Shown piece after piece: positions 6,667 to 11,501 of a DNA stretch of 11,501 nucleotides. The first letter of the stretch is position 1. Each line of letters opens with the position of its first letter. This DNA is from Planctomycetota bacterium (GTDB lineage: Bacteria; Planctomycetota; Phycisphaerae; UBA1845; PWPN01), in assembly GCA_020346805.1 (NCBI GenBank), contig CP070790.1, positions 3,096,143 through 3,107,643 of the forward strand, written 5' to 3'. Below the pieces are notes generated by a model. The model ran no database searches, was not told where the DNA came from, and saw only the letters and a list, made by a program, of their open reading frames with translations. The translations under genes were made by a program, and so were the position numbers.

Positions 6667-7863
6667 ATGAGTGAGTTTACTGAACATTCGACCGGACATC
6701 CTGACACTGACGCGGTTCATTGCGGGGAGAAACGCTGGTTGGGAAGTATTACCACGCCGATCGCTTACACGAGTACCTTTGTTTTTAAGGATATGGACGA
6801 AGTTGTGGCTTTCGGTAAAAAGAAGATAGACCACTATGAATACGGGCGTTACGGCAATCCTACGCGGGAGGCGGCGGAGCGGAAACTAGCCGCTTTAGAG
6901 GGAGCCGATCGGTGTATGCTTTTTGACAGTGGGATGAGTGCCGTTTCCGCGACTATCCTTTCTTTATGCGACCAAGGTCAGCATCTGGTTATTACCGACG
7001 ATGCGTATAAACAGACGTTAAATTTTGTAAGCAAAGTCCTGCCGCGGTTCGGCATCGATGCCACTATTGTTTCCATGGGTGATTATAAGTCTATGGCCGA
7101 TGCCGTACGAAAGGAAACGGTTATGGTTATATCCGAATCGCCGACCAATCCATATCTTAATATTGCCGACGTGGACGAGGTTGTGCGCATTGCTCGCAAG
7201 AACAAATTGTTGAGCGTTATCGACAGCACCTTTGCCACCCCTCTGAATCAGCGGCCTCTTGATCAGGGAGTGGATATAGTAATTCACAGCACAACGAAAT
7301 ATCTTGGCGGCCATAATGATATCCTCGGTGGGGCAGTATGTGGTAGAAAGGAAGTTACTGAGCCAATTTATGAATGGCGCAGGGTTACGGGTGGTGTTGT
7401 CGATCCCATGAGCTGCTATTTGTTGATTCGCGGCCTGAAAACTTTCGGGTTGAGGGTAGAGCGTCTGAACCAGACAGCCCAACAGGTTGCCGAGTTTCTG
7501 GAGGCCCATACAAAGGTCCGCAAAGTCTACTATCCCGGTTTACCCAGTCATCCCCATCACGAGATTGCCCGTCGGCAGATGAAGGGTTTCGGGGCAGTGG
7601 TTACTTTTGAAATCGACGGTGACATGGATGATACGATGGCCTTTTTCAACGACCTGAAACTTTGCCTGCTGGGTCCCAGTCTGGGCGGCCCCGAAACACT
7701 GATTACACATCCGGCGTTGATGAGCTATTACAGAGAATCCCGCGAGGAACGGTACCGGTTAGGCATCATCGACGAGTTGGTACGGCTCTCGGTCGGCCTG
7801 GAAGATCCGCAGGATATTATTGCCGATCTGGAACGGGGCCTGGCGAAAGTGCGACAGGAATAA
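6667..7863 (+). CDS. Cystathionine gamma-synthase/beta-lyase-family PLP enzyme (trans-sulfuration)
   Basis: The 398-residue enzyme is a fold-type I member of the Cys/Met metabolism PLP family. Visible motifs are the phosphate-binding YEYGRYGNPT (57-66), FDSGMSA (86-92) before the cofactor-stacking region, D186 in VIDSTFATP, and the Schiff-base lysine K211 in HSTTKYLGGHNDILGG (207-222). The C-terminal substrate block is SLGGPETLITHPA (338-350). Members act as cystathionine gamma-synthase, beta-lyase, gamma-lyase, O-acetylhomoserine sulfhydrylase or methionine gamma-lyase; motifs visible by eye do not decide between them. I use ATG 6667, with GGAGA (6653-6657) at good spacing, rather than the in-frame ATG at 6619 inside nadE. 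It follows nadE by 19 nt and probably ends the operon. No clear terminator lies in the 48 bp before the convergent rsfS. Confidence 0.93.
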   Translation: MSEFTEHSTGHPDTDAVHCGEKRWLGSITTPIAYTSTFVFKDMDEVVAFGKKKIDHYEYGRYGNPTREAAERKLAALEGADRCMLFDSGMSAVSATILSLCDQGQHLVITDDAYKQTLNFVSKVLPRFGIDATIVSMGDYKSMADAVRKETVMVISESPTNPYLNIADVDEVVRIARKNKLLSVIDSTFATPLNQRPLDQGVDIVIHSTTKYLGGHNDILGGAVCGRKEVTEPIYEWRRVTGGVVDPMSCYLLIRGLKTFGLRVERLNQTAQQVAEFLEAHTKVRKVYYPGLPSHPHHEIARRQMKGFGAVVTFEIDGDMDDTMAFFNDLKLCLLGPSLGGPETLITHPALMSYYRESREERYRLGIIDELVRLSVGLEDPQDIIADLERGLAKVRQE

Positions 7864-7911
7864 TAATTTGAGGTTTTGCTGGTGTAAACTAGTGAATTTG
7901 GCGAACGAATT

Positions 7912-8298
7912 TTACGCTGAAACGGATTGTCGCCAGTCGATTCGGGGGGCATCACCCCATAGCAGTTCCAGGTCATAGTATTGTCTGCGGTCGGCATCAA
8001 ATAAATGGATGACCACGTCTACGTAGTCCGCCAGTATCCAGGTTGCCGTTTCGTATCCGCTGAGTCCGTATCGTTGTTGATCGACTCGTTTGCCGTATTG
8101 GTCGATTTGGTCCACTATGGCTCGCATCTGGCGGTCTGAGGTACCGGTGGCAATGACGAAGAAATCGGCGATTGGGGATATGCCCCGCAGATCGAGAATG
8201 ACTACATCTTCGGCATGATTATCGTGGGCAAGGGCGGCTGTCTTCTTGGCAAATTCCATTCCCTGGATAGATGGTTGGATGGTTTTATCAGAACTCAT
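7912..8298 (-). CDS. rsfS: Ribosomal silencing factor RsfS (Iojap family)
   Basis: The 128-residue protein is a full-length RsfS/Iojap. This factor binds L14 on the 50S subunit and blocks subunit joining when nutrients are short. The family core is clear: DVVILDLRGISPIADFFVI (31-49), then ATGTSDRQMRAI, and the conserved C-terminal stretch WILADYVDVVIHLFDADRRQ with YYDLELLWGDAP. In many bacteria rsfS sits beside nadD or obgE. Here it is between a response regulator gene and the convergent PLP enzyme gene, though nadE lies a gene away on the other strand. No Shine-Dalgarno sequence precedes the ATG at 8298; a promoter just upstream suggests a leaderless message. ATG is supported as the start because the protein length matches the family. 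Confidence 0.95.
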   Translation of the reverse strand: MSSDKTIQPSIQGMEFAKKTAALAHDNHAEDVVILDLRGISPIADFFVIATGTSDRQMRAIVDQIDQYGKRVDQQRYGLSGYETATWILADYVDVVIHLFDADRRQYYDLELLWGDAPRIDWRQSVSA

Positions 8299-8306
8299 AA
8301 GGTTTC

Positions 8307-8335
8307 AGTTTAGCCTCTATCCTCGGGCATGGCAA
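8307..8335 (-). promoter_or_regulatory. Putative sigma-70-type promoter of rsfS (leaderless transcript)
   Basis: On the - strand TTGCCA (complement of 8330-8335) and TAAACT (complement of 8307-8312) are separated by exactly 17 nt. The expected start of transcription falls near 8300, about 2 nt before the rsfS ATG. This agrees with the absence of any ribosome-binding site there. It is predicted from consensus only. Confidence 0.45.
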
Positions 8336-8425
8336 ACAGTATTGTTTTACGCATATCGATCAGTAGCCGGTGATAATGAACCGGGAGTTTATAAATAAGA
8401 TAAAAAGGGTAATTGCAGGATTTGG

Positions 8426-9031
8426 TCACAGTCCGCCGAGGAGCTCACAAAGTTGTCGGCCGAGTGAACCGCTTATTCTGGCCAACGCCCAAACGCTGGC
8501 AGCGTTTTTTCCTAATTCTACCTGGGACAACTGGGAGGTGGTCAACTCCGACCGTTCTGACAACTGTCTTAATGTCAGACTTTGTTTAAGTCTTTCCTGC
8601 CGTATACGCTGACCGATCAGTCTGTTAAGTTCCTGCTCGTTGGTGTAAATCAAACCCATCCCGTGCGCGACTCGTTCGACGGCGTTAAGAAGTTGCTCTT
8701 CATGGAAGGGCTTGGTGATGTAATCCCTGGTGCCGAGGCGCATGGTCTCAGCTGCGGTTTGGATATCGGGATAGGCGGTCATGACGAGCACGGCAATGTG
8801 CGGGTCTTCCACCTTGATTTTTTCAACCAGTTCGAGCCCGTTCAAATCAGGCATTTTGATATCGATAAGGGCGATATCGAAGGGGCTCTTGCGTACCACC
8901 TGGAGGGCCTGTCGGGGTTGATTGTATGATTGCACGTGGTATCCGTGCTCCTGCAAAATCATACTGACGGTTTTACAGACCTGGGGGTCATCGTCTACAA
9001 CTAGCACTTTAATATGGTGTCGAACAGTCAT
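8426..9031 (-). CDS. Response regulator with REC domain fused to XRE-type helix-turn-helix
   Basis: The 201-residue protein has an N-terminal receiver domain (about 7-122): acidic pocket D13-D15 (VVDDD), phospho-acceptor D57 (LIDIKMPDLNG), T85 (VMTAYPD) and K107 (YITKPF). A short linker leads to a C-terminal XRE/Cro-type helix-turn-helix (about 139-196, IGQRIRQERLKQSLTLRQLS, then TTSQLSQVELGKN). It probably binds DNA when phosphorylated. Most response regulators carry OmpR, NarL or NtrC-type outputs, so an XRE output is uncommon. No histidine kinase gene adjoins it, making it an orphan within the window. The ATG at 9031 has GGAG only 2 nt upstream, an unusually tight spacing. It precedes rsfS by 127 bp on the same strand, but rsfS appears to have its own promoter. 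Confidence 0.92.
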   Translation of the reverse strand: MTVRHHIKVLVVDDDPQVCKTVSMILQEHGYHVQSYNQPRQALQVVRKSPFDIALIDIKMPDLNGLELVEKIKVEDPHIAVLVMTAYPDIQTAAETMRLGTRDYITKPFHEEQLLNAVERVAHGMGLIYTNEQELNRLIGQRIRQERLKQSLTLRQLSERSELTTSQLSQVELGKNAASVWALARISGSLGRQLCELLGGL

Positions 9032-9121
9032 GGCTCCACTCTTTTTTTAAAATTAGTAAATTCAGGATTACGATCTCACTGCAATATTGTAGCGTTTCTG
9101 AATGGAAAGACTAGTGCCTTA

Positions 9122-9149
9122 TTGAATATTTGGTAGAACTTTTTATATC
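9122..9149 (+). promoter_or_regulatory. Weak candidate promoter of the ASCH gene
   Basis: TTGAAT (9122-9127) and TATATC (9144-9149) are spaced by 16 nt in the 172-bp divergent spacer between the response regulator gene and the ASCH gene. Each matches the sigma-70 consensus at four of six positions, so this is only a candidate. The same spacer must hold the regulator's promoter on the - strand; TACAAT (complement of 9086-9091) is a possible -10 there, within the palindrome CAATATTG. Confidence 0.3.
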
Positions 9150-9203
9150 TTTTTGTCCGAATTACCGATTTTTTGGGTCCCCAACGGATAAGAGGATTTC
9201 CTA

Positions 9204-9626
9204 TTGCGGCACCATCCTACTGTATTATATCGGTCCTTTGTCGATGATATTATTGCAGGTCGTAAGACCATCGAATGCCGATTTGGTGAAATGGGGTGTA
9301 CTCCCTATAAAATAGTGAAACCCGGTGATCTAATCTGGCTAAAACAGGTCAGCGGGCCGATTCGTGCCGTAGCTACCGCACTGTCGGTCCGATATTTTCA
9401 TGATCTAAGTCCTTATTTGATAAACCTTATACGCAGGGAATGGAATGTTCGTATCCGGGCGCCGGTGACTTTTTGGGAATCTCACCGGGATGCGGATCAT
9501 GTGGTACTAATTTGGATGGGAAATGTTTACCCCTTGAAACCTTTTTCCATCGAGAAACGGGATCGTCGAGCGTGGATTGTTCTAAAAGGTCCCCCCAGGC
9601 CTGGAGAAGTATTAAATGTGAAGTAA
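9204..9626 (+). CDS. ASCH-domain (PUA-like fold) protein, TTG start
   Basis: The 140-residue protein carries the ASCH signature near its N terminus: an initial strand (TVLYRSFVDDIIAGRKTIEC), with the G-x-K-x-x-E-x-R motif at 19-26 (GRKTIECR). A loop to VKPGDLIWLKQ and a strand IRAVATALSV follow. ASCH proteins adopt a PUA-like beta barrel and are thought to bind RNA or modified nucleotides; some (YqfB) are amidohydrolases of acetylcytidine. The second half (about 70-140) is less conserved and contains a further strand, HVVLIWMGNVYPL. The start is TTG at 9204: AGAGGA (9191-9196) lies 7 nt upstream, and an in-frame TAA at 9189-9191 rules out anything longer. It stands alone, with AT-rich spacers on both sides, as horizontally acquired small genes often do. 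Confidence 0.75.
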   Translation: MRHHPTVLYRSFVDDIIAGRKTIECRFGEMGCTPYKIVKPGDLIWLKQVSGPIRAVATALSVRYFHDLSPYLINLIRREWNVRIRAPVTFWESHRDADHVVLIWMGNVYPLKPFSIEKRDRRAWIVLKGPPRPGEVLNVK

Positions 9627-9787
9627 AAATGTGCTAATTAGATAATTTAGATTTATATTGAAGCTTTGACTGCCAATTTTTAAGTAGCACAAATTTACTG
9701 TTTTTCTGTATTAATAGTGCCGGTACTGATTTTCCATGACTCTTATCCAACCCTATTTTTCGTTTGGGTTGATATGAGGGAGATATT
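9627..9787. other. AT-rich spacer after the ASCH gene
   Basis: No gene is recognisable here. A 6-bp inverted repeat CAACCC/GGGTTG (9748-9753 and 9766-9771) encloses a T-rich loop; it lacks a following T-tract, so it is a poor terminator. TTGACT near 9666 is a possible -35 without a convincing -10. Confidence 0.4.
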
Positions 9788-9871
9788 TTGAGATTTCCGG
9801 TGTTTTTCTCCGGGATAGTTGGATTTGATATTTTCTATACATTAATCGAGATGCCGGTTGAACTAAGATGA
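9788..9871 (+). CDS. Possible 27-codon small ORF coupled to the membrane protein gene
   Basis: A TTG at 9788 is preceded by GGGAG (9778-9782) with a 5-nt gap, a good ribosome-binding site. The frame runs 27 codons to TGA at 9869-9871, overlapping the ATG (9868) of the membrane protein gene in the ATGA arrangement. The peptide is hydrophobic in its first half (starts MRFPVFFSGIVGF, then DIFYTLIEM) and ends with VELR. The membrane protein's own ATG has no clear ribosome-binding site, so translation of this ORF could deliver ribosomes to it. At this length chance cannot be excluded; no family is recognised. Confidence 0.35.
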   Translation: MRFPVFFSGIVGFDIFYTLIEMPVELR

Positions 9872-10875
9872 TCCTTGCCGATCCAACTATTAGCTACTTG
9901 GGCACTGTTGGGATCTGGTGGATTCCCAAACCCCGCGGACCAAGAACTTCGCTATGGGTAGCCTTAATTGCCTGGTTGGTATGGTTTCTTTTATTGGTTG
10001 CCACCATGCTTTGGTTGCATGCATCGTCTAGATCCCTATGGCCATTTGGGAGACAGATTTCGTCTTTAGCGGAGATTCTTTTTCGGTATGAGTTGATAGT
10101 TATAGTATATTTGACTTATACCACATTCCTTTCATTACCGGTTTGGATACGTTGTGGTCGTCAGGCCAGACGAGATGCGTCAGCCATTGAAACTGCCATT
10201 CAGCAAGAGCGATGGGAAAGAGCAGCGCTGCTGGTTCATCGCTATTGTCTATTGGTTTCGGGAGTCTGGCGGCGTGTACCGGCCCGGGTGGCCACCTGGG
10301 ATGGTCTTATTCGCAAGAAACTTTCCCGACACCGCCGCCTTTATGTTTACTTTAGGGACCGAGCACCGGAAGTGCCGCCGGATGCGGCTGCCGGTTTCAC
10401 ACCAGCGATTATCCCACCTCCCCATCCGACGCTATTATCGGCAGCAGCCCTGCTGGTGATTGCAATGCTTATATATTTATTAATCATCGATATTGTCGAA
10501 CATGGATATTGGCAGCGGATTGTACTGTTCAATGCGGTATTGCTGCTGTTGATACTTATTGGTTATGGTTCTTATTTTTTATCATCGGTTCTGGGGCGGG
10601 GGTATTATTTTCGCTTTGCCCCTGGAGTGATGCAGTTGGTCAGGTTTACTCTGCGTCGCCAACAGCCGACGATTGAGACGTTCAATCTTCGGGAGGCCCA
10701 TGTGGTTCTCGATCTTTGTTCGCCCTGGCCGGCAATGACATTGATAAATACCCCGGGTTACAGGCGTCAAACTTTCCGTTTATCCAAAGGGACAAAGGTT
10801 ACGGAGGCCTTAATGCGGGCGGTTCTTTCGGCCTCTCCCTGTCCGCCGTTGCCGGAGGATGGTCTCGTCGAATAG
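9868..10875 (+). CDS. Four-helix membrane protein of unknown function with C-terminal PH-like region
   Basis: I do not recognise a named family in this 335-residue protein. Four membrane segments are visible in two pairs: about 29-51 and 75-95, then about 188-210 and 217-240. Between the pairs lies a basic, Arg/Trp-rich soluble region (96-187) with a Pro-rich stretch just before the third helix (IIPPPHP). By the positive-inside rule this region and the C-terminus are cytoplasmic. The C-terminal 80-90 residues (RGYYFRFAPGVMQLVRFTLR, then HVVLDLCSPWPAM and RRQTFRLSKGTKVTEALMRAVL) read as alternating strands ending in a helix, as in bacterial PH-like domains; this is a by-eye guess. The ATG at 9868 lacks its own Shine-Dalgarno and overlaps the stop of a possible 27-codon ORF. 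The c-type cytochrome gene begins 229 bp downstream. Confidence 0.75.
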   Translation: MILADPTISYLGTVGIWWIPKPRGPRTSLWVALIAWLVWFLLLVATMLWLHASSRSLWPFGRQISSLAEILFRYELIVIVYLTYTTFLSLPVWIRCGRQARRDASAIETAIQQERWERAALLVHRYCLLVSGVWRRVPARVATWDGLIRKKLSRHRRLYVYFRDRAPEVPPDAAAGFTPAIIPPPHPTLLSAAALLVIAMLIYLLIIDIVEHGYWQRIVLFNAVLLLLILIGYGSYFLSSVLGRGYYFRFAPGVMQLVRFTLRRQQPTIETFNLREAHVVLDLCSPWPAMTLINTPGYRRQTFRLSKGTKVTEALMRAVLSASPCPPLPEDGLVE

Positions 10876-11104
10876 GTTTAAAAATGGGGGTAAACAGATA
10901 TCGCTTTATTGGAGCGGTAAAGGTTTGTCTTCTTTATACCGTTACTGACTCAAGGATAGGATTGGAATTGAGGCAACATATCACCTGAGTTATCCGGAAG
11001 CGTGGCGAAATAGTTGTCTTATGATATGATTTGGGCTTACGCTCGGCGATTAGACGATATCATGAGTGGTTGGGAATGGGTTTTAGATTGGGTGCCGGTC
11101 TGTT
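10876..11104. other. 229-bp spacer before the cytochrome gene
   Basis: No gene is supported. Two overlapping TATGAT hexamers (11020-11025 and 11025-11030) are good -10 matches about 75-85 nt upstream of the cytochrome start, but neither has a recognisable -35 at 16-18 nt. ATG-started short frames (at 10884 and 11062) end within 35 codons and show no ribosome-binding site of note. No terminator-like hairpin is evident for the membrane protein gene. Confidence 0.4.
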
Positions 11105-11501
11105 ATGTCTATAACAACGAAAAGACATTACAACATTAGAAGAGTGAATTTTATCTTTGCGTGTTCGTGCTTGGCCTTGCTGGCGGGTATTATCTGGTGG
11201 ATCAAGGTCGATCACTACCGGCCGTGGCGGAAGTATCAAGACGATTATTTCAAGGTGAGGACAGCAATAAAGAATATCGATTGGTTGTCTGAAGAAAAAC
11301 TTGATGAGGAAGATATAGGAGACAGTCCGGGACCGATCAATCTTCCTTTGTTTGATTTCCTGGCCCCCAAAGATACTCCCGGCACGCATGCAATTAAACA
11401 AGTCATTTTACCGGATATACGATGCGACTTGCACTTTACGGAGACCTATACCACTGATCGATGCATGACATGTCATGCAGGAATCGACGATGGGAATATG
11501 G
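11105..11501 (+). CDS. Membrane-anchored c-type cytochrome, N-terminal part (3' end outside window)
   Basis: The frame is open from ATG 11105 to the window edge, 132 codons; an in-frame TAG at 11084-11086 leaves no better upstream start, and the ribosome-binding site is weak. A basic N terminus (KRHYNIRR) is followed by one membrane helix or uncleaved signal anchor (about 14-33). Then comes YRPWRKYQDDYFKVR (38-52), a W-x-x-Y-Q-x-x-F-like motif, an acidic segment, and the first haem site CMTCH (120-124) within TTDRCMTCHAGID. The pattern 'LPDI...D.hFtet..tDRCmTCHaGID' is one I associate with large multihaem cytochromes near cytochrome bc-type or alternative quinol oxidoreductase genes in planctomycetes; that is recollection, not a search result. 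It would act in the periplasm, attached to the inner membrane. The number of haems cannot be known from this fragment. Confidence 0.8.
   Translation, partial: MSITTKRHYNIRRVNFIFACSCLALLAGIIWWIKVDHYRPWRKYQDDYFKVRTAIKNIDWLSEEKLDEEDIGDSPGPINLPLFDFLAPKDTPGTHAIKQVILPDIRCDLHFTETYTTDRCMTCHAGIDDGNM

Noticed and set aside
7018..7509. 163-codon - strand frame inside the PLP enzyme gene
   Set aside because: It lies wholly opposite a well-conserved trans-sulfuration enzyme and has no recognisable domain or promoter.
8367..8384. CCGGT/ACCGG hairpin between the response regulator gene and rsfS
   Set aside because: Only 5 bp of stem with an 8-nt loop and no adjoining T-tract; too weak to call a terminator.
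9130..9315. 61-codon + strand frame overlapping the ASCH gene start
   Set aside because: It runs out of frame through the ASCH motif and covers the likely promoter; no family resemblance.
10716..10988. 90-codon frame overlapping the end of the membrane protein gene
   Set aside because: Most of it is out of frame within a better-supported gene, and the part beyond (from ATG 10884) is 34 residues without a ribosome-binding site.
1..11501. CRISPR arrays, tRNA or rRNA genes, riboswitches, phage or toxin-antitoxin genes
   Set aside because: No spaced direct repeats, cloverleaf-like sequences, rRNA conserved blocks or such protein families were seen on reading both strands by eye; small or divergent RNAs could still be missed without a covariance-model search.

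Overview
The window looks like chromosome from a mesophilic bacterium of about 50% GC, probably a planctomycete-type organism (Phycisphaerae-like). That placement is an inference from three things: the style of the DUF4136-like protein at the left edge, the REC-XRE fusion regulator, and the N-terminal pattern of the multihaem cytochrome at the right edge. No rRNA, tRNA or phylogenetic marker is present to prove it. GTG and TTG starts occur beside ATG, and several gene pairs overlap by 4 nt (ATGA/GTGA), so translational coupling appears common.

Left part (1-2481): the C-terminal end of a DUF4136-like protein on the + strand faces a GspE/PilB-family secretion or pilus ATPase on the - strand. 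Between them lies a striking 104-bp, almost fully self-complementary element with perfect 20-bp terminal arms, resembling a REP/MITE-type palindrome. An AT-rich 295-bp spacer precedes the ATPase gene.

Central part (2482-7863): a - strand pair, a xylose-isomerase-like TIM-barrel protein followed by a nitrilase-superfamily amidohydrolase with GTGA overlap, is divergent from a + strand operon. That operon holds a nicotinamidase-type hydrolase (pncA-like), glutamine-dependent NAD+ synthetase (nadE) and a cystathionine gamma-synthase-family PLP enzyme. pncA and nadE overlap by ATGA. They encode the first and last enzymes of the salvage route from nicotinamide through nicotinate to NAD+.

Right part (7864-11501): on the - strand are an orphan REC-XRE response regulator and then the ribosomal silencing factor rsfS, which has a promoter placed so that its mRNA would be leaderless. 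On the + strand are a small ASCH-domain protein with a TTG start, a possible 27-codon small ORF coupled to an unrecognised four-helix membrane protein, and the 5' part of a membrane-anchored c-type cytochrome (first CxxCH visible) running off the window. The cytochrome may open a respiratory gene cluster outside the window.

I see no CRISPR array, prophage, complete transposase or defence island. The least explained items are the long palindrome at 371-474, the coupled small ORF plus membrane protein, and the coupled TIM-barrel/amidohydrolase pair of unknown substrate.
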